From contig NZ_HG428741.1 in NCBI RefSeq assembly GCF_000380245.2, forward strand, positions 1,253,286-1,317,285: a stretch of DNA of 64,000 bases, in the 5' to 3' direction. Both the position numbers and the translations under genes were made by a program. This document shows positions 8,602 to 18,173 of this stretch, piece after piece; positions within the stretch are counted from its first letter, which is position 1; each line of letters begins with the position of its first letter. The notes below the pieces were generated by a model. The model worked only from the letters and a program-made list of their open reading frames with translations, searched no databases and had not been told where the DNA came from. This DNA is from Bacillus massiliigorillae (GTDB lineage: Bacteria > Bacillota > Bacilli > Bacillales > DSM-1321).

Positions 8602-8910
8602 CTTGCATACTTCCTAGTTTGACTGACATGAAAAAACCCCTTTGCCTATTTAAATACATATTGAGCTTACTGCTGGACAACTTTGGATTCAATCATTCTG
8701 CTTATTTTATAAATATTCTTTTAGAAAAAGTTCACTGAGTGTGAAATTCATTACGTCTTAAGTCTTAAGAAAAAATATTACTTCAGCTACATTTGTGAAA
8801 CTGTGTAAGGAGATATGATTGAATTATAAGTGGATGTAAAAGTATTCCAAATGGAATGTTGTTAAATTATCAGGCTAAAAGTAAAAAACAATTGAATGGG
8901 GGAGGAAAAA
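8602..8910. other. Intergenic region between lrgA and the lipoprotein gene
   Basis: This 309-bp region separates divergent genes and must hold promoters for both. It contains an inverted repeat TTCAC-5 nt-GTGAA at 8731-8745 and a palindromic-direct repeat CTTAAGTCTTAAG near 8757-8769. Either could be an operator; no assignment is possible from sequence alone. I see no convincing small gene. Confidence 0.4.
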
Positions 8911-9633
8911 ATGAGAAAAACATTATTTATTGGTCTTATTTGTGGATTATTATTTATAGCAGCGGGTTGTAACAATCTAGTTAGTGGAGTAAGTGGTGAT
9001 GTACAAAATGAGCCTATCTTGATTAAAAAGGATAGAGCAAAGGAATTAGATGTAGAACTTAATGTAGGAGCAGGAGAGTTAAATGTTTCAAAAGGTGCAA
9101 AGGATTGGATTGAAGGAAGCATTAATTATAATAAGGATAAACTTAAACCGATTGTAAAATATGATTATAGTAATGATAAAGGTGAGGTAGTAATTAAGCA
9201 GAAAAATTTAAAGTTTCCTCAAATTAAGAATGTAAAGAACGAATGGAATATAGAGCTTTCGAAAAAAATCCCAATGAAACTATCAGTTAACACTGGTGCA
9301 TCGATGGCAAAACTAGATTTACGAGACTTAAAGCTAAAACAATTAAATATTCAAGCTGGTGTGAGTCAGCTAGAGGTTGATTTAGGTGGAGAGTGGAAAG
9401 AAAGTTTTACAACTACAATTGAAACTGGTGTGGGAGAAACTACGGTTATTTTACCTTCAAAAGTTGGAGTGAAAATTACATCTCAAAAAGGAATAGGGGA
9501 GATTAACATGGAAAACTTTATTTCTAAAGGAAATGGAGTATATGTTAATGCAGCCTATGATAACGCTGATGTAATTTTGAATGTGAATATGGAAATGGGT
9601 GTTGGATCGGTCACTTTTAAATTGGATAATTGA
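8911..9633 (+). CDS. Toast-rack family lipoprotein
   Basis: This 240-residue lipoprotein has a Lys/Arg start, a hydrophobic stretch and the lipobox IAAGC with Cys at residue 20, so it should be lipidated and held on the outer face of the membrane. The rest is beta-rich with repeating Gly-Ala/Gly-Val steps (LNVGAGELNVSKG, VNTGASMAKLDL, IETGVGETTVILP), the pattern of the toast-rack/DUF2154 fold related to LiaF and YvqF C-terminal domains. An in-frame ATG at 8896 lies inside the ribosome site GGGGGAGGA; the proper start is ATG 8911. The role is unknown; a cell-envelope sensing or stress role is inferred from relatives. Confidence 0.8.
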   Translation: MRKTLFIGLICGLLFIAAGCNNLVSGVSGDVQNEPILIKKDRAKELDVELNVGAGELNVSKGAKDWIEGSINYNKDKLKPIVKYDYSNDKGEVVIKQKNLKFPQIKNVKNEWNIELSKKIPMKLSVNTGASMAKLDLRDLKLKQLNIQAGVSQLEVDLGGEWKESFTTTIETGVGETTVILPSKVGVKITSQKGIGEINMENFISKGNGVYVNAAYDNADVILNVNMEMGVGSVTFKLDN

Positions 9634-9642
9634 GTAAATATT

Positions 9643-9674
9643 TGGGTGGGCTTATTATGAAGGTCCACCTTTTG
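9643..9674 (+). terminator. Weak terminator-like hairpin after lipoprotein gene
   Basis: A short imperfect stem pairing GGTGG with CCACC is followed by TTTTGTTTT. It is the only candidate for ending this transcript. Confidence 0.4.
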
Positions 9675-9850
9675 TTTTACGGTAAAATGTGTAGACAGTG
9701 ATGGATGAAACAAAATAAAAGTTGAAAAATCATAAACGATGAAGTTGGTACAATAAAATAGACAGAGTTCTAATACTAATAATTGTATATAAATTGCCCT
9801 TCCTAAACATAATGTGTTTATAGAAACGTTTGGTTTTGGAGGTTGCAACT

Positions 9851-10534
9851 TTGGATGAAGTTAGCTTAGGATTAATTGCACTGAAGGTAGTTATTGGGTT
9901 TATTTCTTTGTATTGTATTCTTCTTATTACAGGGAGAACATCAATTTCTCAATTAACTCCATTTCATTTTATCTTTATTTTAATGTTAGATGACTTTTTA
10001 GGACATGTTATATATGAAAATAAGTTAAGTATTTTTAAGTTTCTTTACGCTATTGGTTTGTGGACTTTGTTAATGATTATTTTAGAATTTGTTACGATGA
10101 AATATATAAAAATCAGATTTATAATACAACGAAAACCATTTTTCATAATTAGGAATGGGAAACTAGATCGTAATGCAGTAAAAAAGTCTAGATTAGATAT
10201 TAATCAAATATTAAGCTTACTACGCCAGCAAAGAGTATTTTCAATAAGAGAAGTTGAATTTGCAATTTTAGAACCTAATGGTCAACTTAGCGTAGCTTTA
10301 AAATCGAAATATGATAATCTTAAGAATAAAGATTTACAATTACCTGAACAGAAAATAGATTTACCTATAACACTCATTATTGATGGGGAAATAATAAGGA
10401 ACACATTGTATGAAAATGGACTAGATGAAAAATGGTTACAGAAAGAACTCAAGATTAAAGGTTTCAATGATGTGAAGAATATTTTCCATGCTGAATGGAA
10501 AAAAAGTGAGGGACTCTATATATCACCTAAGTAG
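9851..10534 (+). CDS. DUF421 family membrane protein (YetF-like)
   Basis: This protein of about 227 residues has three N-terminal membrane segments and a cytosolic C-terminal domain. Family marks are LLITGRTSISQLTPFHF, where most members have a GKR motif (here GRT), and the segment SRLDINQILSLLRQQRVFSIREVEFAILEPNGQLSV, which is characteristic of DUF421/YetF. The initiation site is TTG 9851, 8 nt after GGAGG at 9838-9842; an upstream TTG at 9830 precedes that ribosome site and is unlikely. YetF-type proteins are often made in sporulation or germination membranes, but the function is not settled. Confidence 0.82.
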   Translation: MDEVSLGLIALKVVIGFISLYCILLITGRTSISQLTPFHFIFILMLDDFLGHVIYENKLSIFKFLYAIGLWTLLMIILEFVTMKYIKIRFIIQRKPFFIIRNGKLDRNAVKKSRLDINQILSLLRQQRVFSIREVEFAILEPNGQLSVALKSKYDNLKNKDLQLPEQKIDLPITLIIDGEIIRNTLYENGLDEKWLQKELKIKGFNDVKNIFHAEWKKSEGLYISPK

Positions 10535-11102
10535 GAAATCTGATTTCTTGAATGTGTTGTTTAATTTCTGAATATGTATTCAATGTTTTGAAAATAATTA
10601 CTTATCTGTTTAATATAGTAGAATATAAGGATTAATTCCTCGTCTAACATATATTTAAACTATTTGTATTTTTTACAATTTCATGAAGTGATACAGTTTT
10701 TCAGAGTGGAATTTCACTTTTGATTTAAGAAAAATAATTGACAACTACGTAATAATAGTAAAGTTACACTGATTTTGGCATAGTAAGTAATGAAAATAAG
10801 TCGTATTATTTGACGAGATTTATAATGTGAAATGGTAAATAGATAGTAAAAGAGGAACTCTAAAGGTGAGAAAATGCGAATCTTTTCGATTTAATTCTCT
10901 ATTTTGAAGTGAATTTCTTAAAAAAGCGATAATTTAGCGTAATATTTAAAGATAAAAGTAAGAAATGTTCGTGAAAAAAGAGGCTACCCAAGTTTTATGT
11001 AGATGGGACAGTCTCTTTTTTCTTTTGTGAAATAATTAAGAAGTAAATTCGGAAATTAAGTGACTTAACTAATACTCTGAAAATAACACTATATTAATAT
11101 AA
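10535..11102. other. Long AT-rich intergenic region before the GH84 gene
   Basis: About 570 bp carry no credible ORF on either strand. The region holds one strong hairpin (10974-11025) and leads to a good sigma-A promoter at 11103. TTGACA also occurs near 10739 but has no -10 box at proper spacing. Confidence 0.5.
10974..11025. terminator. Long terminator hairpin
   Basis: AAAAAAGAGGCT pairs with AGTCTCTTTTTT, with an inner CCCA/TGGG stem, and is followed by C and TTTT. It is functional in either direction by shape. No gene ends close by; the nearest is DUF421, 440 bp upstream, so it may end a long untranslated transcript. Confidence 0.65.
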
Positions 11103-11131
11103 TTGACATTTGTATTTTAATTTAATATATT
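11103..11131 (+). promoter_or_regulatory. Sigma-A promoter of the GH84 gene
   Basis: A perfect -35 TTGACA at 11103 is followed by 17 nt and then TATATT at 11126 (5 of 6 to consensus). It lies about 155 bp before the TTG start, leaving a long 5' leader. Confidence 0.7.
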
Positions 11132-11285
11132 TAGATTCGGAAAGCGATTTCACAATATTTTTAGGCTTTATTATTAATTAGTTGAAGGTAGATTTAATAA
11201 TATAGTTATATTGAAATTATATTATGTTTGTAACTTTTCTATTATTTCAACTACTGAAAGCGTCATCAGAATGGAGAGAGAGTAT

Positions 11286-14200
11286 TTGAAAAAGAACAAG
11301 CATCAAAAAGTTTTCGGAATTGTAATGGCATCTTGTTTAACAGCAACTACGATTCCAACAGCCGTATTCGCAGTGGATGCAACTAAAGAAGAAAAAGAAA
11401 AAATGGTTGTAAGTAATGTAATTGAAAAGTTAAGCCCAACTCCTCAAGTTGTTAATGAACTAGGGAAGGACTTTACTTTTACTTCTTCAGTTAACATCAT
11501 TGGTAAAGATGTAGCTGATAAAGATGCGATGCGCGAATTAACGGAGTTACTTAATAAATATGGTATTAAAGTTAATACAACAATCAATGAGAAAGATACA
11601 ACAATTCTTATTGGTGAAGACGAAGATGAAATCGCAGAATTAAATGCATTATTTGCTGAGCTGAACAAGGATGATGCTAGCAAGATTACAACTGCTGAAG
11701 GCTATGCACTTGCTACAGTTGCGGATGAAAACGGATCTTCAAAGATTGCAATTGAAGGTAAAGACGAAAAGGGCACATTCTATGGTGTTCAAACGTTAAA
11801 GCAATTAATTGAAAAAGAACAAGATGGTGTTCATGTTCCAGAATTATATATTAAAGACCATCCTTCACAACATCAACGTGCGATTGTAGAAGGTTTTTAT
11901 GGAGAGCCATGGAGCCATGAAACACGTTTAAATCAATTCAAATTCTATGGTGAGAATAAAATCAACTCTTACATATATGCTCCAAAATCAGACCCTTATC
12001 ATCGTGATAAGTGGAGAGAGCCATACCCAGCTGATCAATTAGGTCGTATGAAAGAACTAATTGAGACTGCTAAAGAAAATAAAGTAGACTTCGTGTTTGC
12101 TATTTCTCCAGGTAAAGATATTCGATTCAATGAAGAAACACATGAAGTTCACCCTGAAGATTACAAAGCATTACTAGATAAAGCTGAAGCGTTATATGAA
12201 ATGGGTGTACGTAGCTTCTCAATCCTATGGGATGATATCTTCATCGTAGATGGAGTAGGACAAGCTACAGTATTGAACCGTTTTAATAATGATTTTGTTA
12301 AAGCTAAAGGTGATGTTACACCACTTATTACTGTACCAACGGAATATTGGGGAAGTGTAATGTTCAATGGAGACGAAGTAAAAACTTATACGAAAGATTT
12401 TGCTCGTACATTAGATAAAGACATTGAGGTAATGTGGACAGGTAATGATGTAATGTCACAAACTGTAACACCTGAAGATGCAAAAAAAATTAAAGATATT
12501 TATGGTCGTGACATGTTGTTATGGTGGAACTATCCTGTAAGTGATTACAGAGAAGAGAAATTGGCTTTAGGACCAATTTATAACCTTCCAAATAACTTAA
12601 ACGAAAACATTGGTGGATTCATTATTAACCCAATGACATTTGCAGAGTCATCTAAAATTTCCATTCATACAGGTGCTGATTATGCATGGAACACTGCGAA
12701 GTATGATCATGATAAAGCATGGGATCGTGCAATTGAAGCAACTGTTGGAGCGGAATTGAAAGATAGCTTTAAAGTGTTCGCTGATCACTCAACACGTTTA
12801 GATACAGGTCGTCCTGATGCACCTGAAATGAAAGAGGTTATGGATAACTTCTGGGCAAAAGTTGAAAAAGGAACAATACCTACTTCTGAGATTGCTACTT
12901 TAAAAGCTGAATTCAAAAATATTGAAAAAGCAGTAAATAAAGTTAAAGCAGACTTGAAAGATCCTAAGATGATGAAAGAAATTAATCGTCAACTAGATAA
13001 GCTTGGTGTATATTCAGATGCAGCTACAATTGCTACTGATATGGTTACTGCAATGATGAATAAGAATACACAGCAATGGTGGGATTTAAAATCTCAATTA
13101 AGTGTTAAGATTGAAGAGCTAAATAAAAATAAAGCAATTATTTCTGAAGAAGTTCTTGCTGCATTTGTTAGCAAAGCAAATTCATTAACTGATGAAATGT
13201 TCTTTAATGGTGTAGAGAAAGAAGAAGTGAAAACTTATGACTATAAGGTTACAGCTTCAGAAAACTTAGTGCCATTAAAGCATGAAGATTGGTTAAATAC
13301 AAAAGCTCCTTACGAGTTCTCAAGTATGGTTGATGGACGTCTAGACACTACTTACCGTTCACAAAATGAAATTAAAAAAGGTGATTTCATTCAAGTTGAT
13401 CTTGGTAAAGTCGAAGAATTAAAGAACATTTACATGGAAATGGGTCGTACTAATAGTGATAACACTATTATGAAGGGCAAATTAGAAATTTCTAAAGATG
13501 GTCAAACGTGGAAAACGCTAATTAAAAATAACGAAGATCATGAAATCTTTGAAACATTAGATGCTTCTGCTCGTTATATTAAATATACAGCTTTAGAAGA
13601 TCAAGCTAATCAAGTATTTGTTAGAGAATTCCAAGTGAATAAAGCAACAACTAGTGGAATTTATTCTAACAAAAAGGACATTAAAGAAGCAGAATTACAA
13701 AAAGACGTAGTAAACACGGAAGATGTGTATAGCTTCACAACAAGCAAACCTGTTAAGTTGACGAAGAACGACTATGCAACAATTGAACTTCCAGAATACA
13801 AGTACATTACTTCTGTTGAACTACAAAAAGGTGCAACTGGTAAATTAGCTTACACAATTAATGGTAGAGATTGGATTGATTTTGCTACAGTTAAAGGTAG
13901 TGGAAAAGTTGTCCTTGAAAAGCCGCTAGCTGTTAAGCAAGTGAGATTTACATCAAATGCTACAAGCAAGTATAAGAAAGCATTTAACTTAAAGGTAAAT
14001 GTTGAAGGTAGAGGAGATCTTTCTGTTACAACGAACCGTAATGGATTATCTGCTTCTTGGCCACAATATAACCAAGCAGATTATATGATCAATGGTGACG
14101 TGGATCATGCATTTATCTCAAGTTCACCAGTACAAGTTGGAGATTATGTAACTTTAAATTTAGGTAAAGTGAAAAACATCCGTAATGTTCAAATTATCTC

Positions 14201-14789
14201 AGACCGAGTATCTGGAGCAGACCGTATTCGTGACGGTAAACTAGAATATTCTGTAGACGGAACAACTTGGAAAACTCTTACTGAAGGTAAAATTCCTGCG
14301 CAATTAAATATGTATGATTTAGATTTTGATGCGCAATATTTACGCCTAACAGCAACGGATAGCACAGATTCTTGGTTCCGTATGGCTGACTTCTCAGTGA
14401 ATAATCCTGTAGCTGAAGTTGAGTTCATGTCAAACGTTAAACCATTAAATGATGAGCATCGTTTAGATAACTTAAAAGATAACAATATCCAAACATCATT
14501 TATTCCTCGTACTGAAGTAAAAGCGGGCGATAAATTAGTATACAACATGTTTGAAGGTAAAGATGTAAAACGTGTTCAAATCTTCCAAAATGAGCGTAAA
14601 ATCTCAAATGCGAAAGTAGTTGCTCGTACGGATAAGGATAAATACATTGAATTAGGTACGTTATCTAAAGGATACAATGTATTTGAATTAAAGAAAGCGG
14701 AAAAAATTGTTTCAATTAATGTTGAATTTGTAAATGGTTCAGGACAACCTGAAATTTATGAAATCATTACTGAAAACTTATCTAAATAA
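11286..14789 (+). CDS. Secreted beta-N-acetylglucosaminidase (GH84, hyaluronidase-like)
   Basis: This enzyme of about 1167 residues would hydrolyse terminal N-acetylglucosamine from glycoconjugates outside the cell. The TTG start at 11286 has GGAGAG 7 nt upstream and gives a normal signal peptide (Lys-rich, hydrophobic MASCLTATTIPTA, cleavage near VFA). In-frame ATG 11271 overlaps that ribosome site. Residues about 35-190 form the N-terminal GH20b-like domain. The GH84 catalytic domain spans about 195-490, with EGFYGEPW and the catalytic Asp pair in SILWDDI (about residues 316-317). The C-terminal half has discoidin-like beta domains with repeated 'GDYVTLNLGKV' and 'LEYSVDGTTWKTL' phrases, probable sugar-binding modules. 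No LPXTG anchor is seen. Clostridial NagH/NagJ enzymes act on mucin-type glycans, so host or mucin glycan attack is inferred. Confidence 0.9.
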   Translation: MKKNKHQKVFGIVMASCLTATTIPTAVFAVDATKEEKEKMVVSNVIEKLSPTPQVVNELGKDFTFTSSVNIIGKDVADKDAMRELTELLNKYGIKVNTTINEKDTTILIGEDEDEIAELNALFAELNKDDASKITTAEGYALATVADENGSSKIAIEGKDEKGTFYGVQTLKQLIEKEQDGVHVPELYIKDHPSQHQRAIVEGFYGEPWSHETRLNQFKFYGENKINSYIYAPKSDPYHRDKWREPYPADQLGRMKELIETAKENKVDFVFAISPGKDIRFNEETHEVHPEDYKALLDKAEALYEMGVRSFSILWDDIFIVDGVGQATVLNRFNNDFVKAKGDVTPLITVPTEYWGSVMFNGDEVKTYTKDFARTLDKDIEVMWTGNDVMSQTVTPEDAKKIKDIYGRDMLLWWNYPVSDYREEKLALGPIYNLPNNLNENIGGFIINPMTFAESSKISIHTGADYAWNTAKYDHDKAWDRAIEATVGAELKDSFKVFADHSTRLDTGRPDAPEMKEVMDNFWAKVEKGTIPTSEIATLKAEFKNIEKAVNKVKADLKDPKMMKEINRQLDKLGVYSDAATIATDMVTAMMNKNTQQWWDLKSQLSVKIEELNKNKAIISEEVLAAFVSKANSLTDEMFFNGVEKEEVKTYDYKVTASENLVPLKHEDWLNTKAPYEFSSMVDGRLDTTYRSQNEIKKGDFIQVDLGKVEELKNIYMEMGRTNSDNTIMKGKLEISKDGQTWKTLIKNNEDHEIFETLDASARYIKYTALEDQANQVFVREFQVNKATTSGIYSNKKDIKEAELQKDVVNTEDVYSFTTSKPVKLTKNDYATIELPEYKYITSVELQKGATGKLAYTINGRDWIDFATVKGSGKVVLEKPLAVKQVRFTSNATSKYKKAFNLKVNVEGRGDLSVTTNRNGLSASWPQYNQADYMINGDVDHAFISSSPVQVGDYVTLNLGKVKNIRNVQIISDRVSGADRIRDGKLEYSVDGTTWKTLTEGKIPAQLNMYDLDFDAQYLRLTATDSTDSWFRMADFSVNNPVAEVEFMSNVKPLNDEHRLDNLKDNNIQTSFIPRTEVKAGDKLVYNMFEGKDVKRVQIFQNERKISNAKVVARTDKDKYIELGTLSKGYNVFELKKAEKIVSINVEFVNGSGQPEIYEIITENLSK

Positions 14790-14819
14790 GAGAGTAAGTA
14801 ATCAGTAGTATAAAACGAA

Positions 14820-14868
14820 GGGGCTGTTCGAAAAGTGATGGAATATCACTTTTTGAACAGCCCCTTTA
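14820..14868. terminator. Bidirectional terminator after GH84 gene
   Basis: A 20-bp stem with one G-U pair begins GGGGCTGTTC and ends GAACAGCCCC, with a 5-nt loop. It lies between the converging GH84 gene and the small minus-strand gene and probably serves both. Confidence 0.85.
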
Positions 14869-14881
14869 TACGTTAAATGAA

Positions 14882-15220
14882 TCAGTATAGCATAACATTG
14901 AATTTATAACTTTGGAATCTGGCTATATCATATTGATTTAATTTTGCTTGTACTATCATATAACCGTGATCTAAATTCGAGGTTAAATCTCTTAAAATAA
15001 AAGGAAAAGTTGCTTTTATTTTCATGTTTAAAAAGTCCTTACTTGCTCTAGTAAGGGTGAATGGTCCCTCAAATTCTAATTGTTTTTGAATGTTGATTGA
15101 CTCTCCAGTATGCAAATGAATTGAATGAAGGGTTCCTTCACAATGACGAATACATTCGAGGAAGCCGTTCCAATTAAATGGATGCATACTATCAGACTGG
15201 ATTTTATACATTTTTTCCAT
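14882..15220 (-). CDS. Hypothetical protein, about 112 residues
   Basis: A small soluble protein with no recognised domain, signal or membrane segment. It is mixed alpha/beta in composition (ESINIQKQLEFEGPFTLTRASKDFLNMKIKATFPF). The start is uncertain: ATG 15220 or 15223 lie 3-6 nt after a weak GTGGTG ribosome site, while GTG 15232 has none. It stands alone between two terminators. Codon use looks like its neighbours. No function is proposed. Confidence 0.6.
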   Translation of the reverse strand: MEKMYKIQSDSMHPFNWNGFLECIRHCEGTLHSIHLHTGESINIQKQLEFEGPFTLTRASKDFLNMKIKATFPFILRDLTSNLDHGYMIVQAKLNQYDIARFQSYKFNVMLY

Positions 15221-15297
15221 CATAAACACCACTTATTATAATTATTGTCTGTTTCTACACTCAAGATGAACTCAATATCGGTTTTAATTGAATACCT

Positions 15298-15327
15298 TTG
15301 ACAATGACTATTTTACATGAAAATAAT
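15298..15327 (+). promoter_or_regulatory. Sigma-A-like promoter with no downstream gene
   Basis: A perfect TTGACA at 15298 is followed by 18 nt and then AATAAT at 15322 (5 of 6). No ORF of note starts in the 190 bp before the strong terminator at 15481. This pairing suggests a small RNA gene. Confidence 0.5.
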
Positions 15328-15333
15328 TATATA

Positions 15334-15518
15334 TCACAATGAAAAAATATAAGGGTATATACATGTATTAAATTTTTTAATAATATAGAGCAATCTATGT
15401 AACGATAACTCATTTTTATGAGTAATCAAGGTTCTAAAGAATATGAAAATAATTAGTCATAAACATTTAATTTTTATTATATAACTGTGGAGAAAGCCTT
15501 TCTCCACAGTTATTTTTT
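15334..15518 (+). ncRNA. Candidate small RNA of about 185 nt
   Basis: The unit is bounded by the promoter at 15298-15327 and a textbook intrinsic terminator at 15481-15518. The body is AT-rich. The only ORFs inside are 10 and 12 codons long and have no ribosome site. It lies between a minus-strand gene and the next plus-strand gene, so the terminator does not belong to any visible coding gene. The identity is unknown and no known small-RNA family was recognised. Confidence 0.35.
15481..15518 (+). terminator. Orphan intrinsic terminator
   Basis: A perfect 15-bp stem (ATAACTGTGGAGAAA with its complement), a 3-nt loop and a run of six T. No coding gene lies upstream on this strand for 690 bp, and the GH84 gene there has its own terminator. 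Confidence 0.85.
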
Positions 15519-15621
15519 GAAGTATTTAACAATAGTAAGTAATAGATACATGTTGTCAGGGCATCCTATTAAGACGACGTTAACTTGTGGTTAATATTTT
15601 GGGCAGAGGTTGTGTCTTAAA

Positions 15622-17408
15622 GTGAAACAGTTATTTGAAAAGGCGTTTCGACTAATCCTTTGGGATTGGAGTACGATTTTAATATTCGAGCTTTTATATA
15701 AATTCTTTTTAGTATTGGTAGCGCCGTATTATGAGCTATTGTTGGAACAAGCATTAAAGGTTGCAGGGCTCAACTATTTGACGGTTCAAAATATGACGCA
15801 GTTATTCACTCATCCTGTAGCTATTGTGTATTTATTGCTATTGTTTCTTTTATTCTTGTTATATGTGTATGTTGAAATTACGGCAATCATTATTTACTGT
15901 CAACATGGTATATCGAGAAGTAAAATTGGGCCGCTAAAATTGATGGCCCAAGCTGTTAGAAAAGCTGTAATCATTATGTGGCCACGGAATGTATTATTAA
16001 TGCTGTTTGTAGCTGTAATCATCCCATTAACGGGTTTTTCACTTTCAGCAGGCCCTTTGATTATCGTAAAAGTTCCGGGATTTATTCTAGATTATATTCA
16101 TGGGAAGACATTTCTAAATATATTTTATAAAGGAATCATCTTTTTTTGTTAATTCTCGTTTTTCGATGGATTTTCAGTTTGCATGAAACAATCTTAAAAG
16201 GCGTTAGTTTTCGCGAGGCGTGTAGAACAAGCTCTTCTATGCTTAAGGGCAAATGGTTGATTACCTTATGGTATTTTATTGTTTGGTCATTCTTTTTATG
16301 GTTTATATCAGCGGCAATATATTATATTGGTATATTCTTGATTTTAACAGTTGTTAAGTTTTCTTTTGTTGGGGAAGAAGCGCAAGCGCAGTTCTGGTAT
16401 TATTTTTCGACGATGGATTACATAGGTAGAATAGCTTTTGGAATGCTGTGTGCGATAGGAAATTTAGCCTTAATTACTGTGCTATATTATTCACAACATC
16501 ATGTGGTATTAAGAAATAAAAATAAATGGACGCGGAAAGCGTTATTCTTAGGTATATGTAAAGCTGTTGTCATTACACTACTATTTCTTTTTTACTCGGA
16601 ATTTACGCCGAATTATGAATCACGAATATTTTCTGGAACACGAAGTCAAATCGAAATAGTGGCGCACCGGGCGGGAGCTCTCTTTGCACCTGAAAATACT
16701 ATATCAGCATTAGAACAATCCATCGAAAGTGGTGCTGACTACGCGGAAGTGGATGTTCAGCAGACAAAGGATGGACAATTAATTTTGTTGCACGATACAA
16801 ACTTTCAGAGGACGACAGGAGTAAACCGAAATGTTTGGGATGTAACACTTAAACAGACTCGAAGTTATGATGCTGGTATGGATAACCGATTCCAAGGTGA
16901 AAAAATTCCAACCTTGGAGCAAGCGGTATCTTTTTCGAAAAATAAAATTAAACTTATGATTGAACTGAAAAGCAATGGACGTGAGCATGATTTAGTTGGT
17001 CGAACGCTGAAGATTATAGAGAAATATAATTTTGAGAATCAATGTATTATTGCATCGATGAATCATGGGTTATTAGAACAAGTAAAAAGGAAAAATCCAA
17101 ACATCCAAACAGCGTATATTTCTGCCATAGCGTATGGTGATTTTGAAAGCCTTCATTCGGCTGATATTTATAGCATTGAGACAACCTTTATATCCAGAGA
17201 GCTAATTAAACGATTAGAGAGTATAGGGAAACCATTATATGTGTGGACGGTAAATGAGGAAGAGGATATGCGTAAAGTGGCGGAAAAGCCGATAAAAGGT
17301 ATCATTACAGATAATCCGTATTTAGCACAATATGTTTTAGAAAACGAGAATCCTTACTTGCTATTAAATGAGCTTATATATCGTGTATTAGGTGAGAGCG
17401 ATGCGTAA
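15622..17408 (+). pseudogene. Frameshifted membrane glycerophosphodiester phosphodiesterase
   Basis: The parts read as one protein of about 595 residues split by a frameshift. The first part (to the stop at 16152) and the second (from about 16146) join at a run of seven T at 16141-16147. One more T would restore the frame (F-F-L-L-I-L-V-F-R-W). The N-terminal half is a multi-pass membrane domain. The C-terminal half, from about 16650, is a GDPD catalytic domain with AHRAGALFAPENT, EVDVQQTKDG, LLHDTN and the Glu-Leu-Lys motif. It would split glycerophosphodiesters into glycerol-3-P and an alcohol. GTG 15622 is the likely start, with AGAGG 12 nt upstream. The homopolymer suggests phase variation, true decay or a read error. 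Confidence 0.8.
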
Positions 17409-17479
17409 GTAGAGAGATGGGTATACAAGTTTAATCAATAATTGTGCTAATGAACTTTGTTTTGGCATAGGTAAAAAAG

Positions 17480-17522
17480 AAAACAGAGAAGCGTTTAATG
17501 GCAAATGCTTCTCTGTTTTTTT
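17480..17522. terminator. Terminator between converging genes
   Basis: A 12-bp stem (AAACAGAGAAGC with GCTTCTCTGTTT) has a 14-nt loop and T-runs. It probably ends both the phosphodiesterase gene and, in reverse, the GNAT gene. Confidence 0.8.
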
Positions 17523-17552
17523 ATATGAGTTCGATTGTTCACTTCGAAGGGT

Positions 17553-18083
17553 TTATTCGAAAAAAGCACTTGAATATTCCACAACTCCTGAATTAGAAGT
17601 TAGTGCATTTTCTTTTAATTCTAATGCCATAAATGACTCTTCAGGTACTTCGAAAGGAGCTTTTATTCCCCATAGAGAAGCTTTTTTGAATCCAAATTTA
17701 GGATAGTATGTCGGATGTCCTAATACGATAACAGAATTGAAATGGAGCTCTTTGGCTTTTTTTAATGCTTCTTGAATTAATTTCTTTCCAATCCCTTTGC
17801 TTTGAAACTCAGGTAAGACAGAAACAGGAGCAAGAGCTAGTGATTCTGATGTTTGTTTGTCGTTCGTTATTTGTATTTTAGTCAATAGAATATGACCGAT
17901 AATAGTATCGTTGCTAATCGCGACTAGCGATAATTTTGGTATGAACTCATTAGTATTTCTTAAGCGTGATACTAACTCATGTTCTTTTTGATCGCTAAAT
18001 TTCATATTTGCAAAAGCTTTTTTCACAATATCTTCTGTCGTTTTATAATCATTAATTTGTTCTTGTCTAATTGTTATGTTCAT
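17553..18083 (-). CDS. GNAT family N-acetyltransferase, YhbS-like
   Basis: A 176-residue single-domain GNAT enzyme that would move acetyl from acetyl-CoA to an amine. The acetyl-CoA loop is visible as VLPEFQSKGIGKKLIQEAL. The later HPTYYPKFGFKKA stretch is typical of the YhbS/COG3153 group. ATG 18083 is preferred because AAGGAG ends 9 nt upstream; the ATG at 18092 directly abuts the ribosome site. The substrate is unknown. It is a single-gene unit. Confidence 0.85.
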   Translation of the reverse strand: MNITIRQEQINDYKTTEDIVKKAFANMKFSDQKEHELVSRLRNTNEFIPKLSLVAISNDTIIGHILLTKIQITNDKQTSESLALAPVSVLPEFQSKGIGKKLIQEALKKAKELHFNSVIVLGHPTYYPKFGFKKASLWGIKAPFEVPEESFMALELKENALTSNSGVVEYSSAFFE

Positions 18084-18173
18084 TGTTAACATCTCCTTGC
18101 TAGTAGGTCATAATTGCTGTGACGTTTATCCTATCATATAGTCGCTATCCATTACTACCGGTTGTGAATGTTT

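Noticed and set aside
10739..10775. TTGACA promoter in the spacer before the GH84 gene
   Set aside because: No -10 box at 16-18 nt; the promoter at 11103 is much better.
14189..14548. 119-codon minus-strand ORF inside the GH84 gene
   Set aside because: Opposite-strand shadow of a well-supported coding region, without a ribosome site.
15340..15360. Second sigma-B promoter (GGGTAT at about 15352)
   Set aside because: No GTTT-like -35 element at 12-15 nt spacing.
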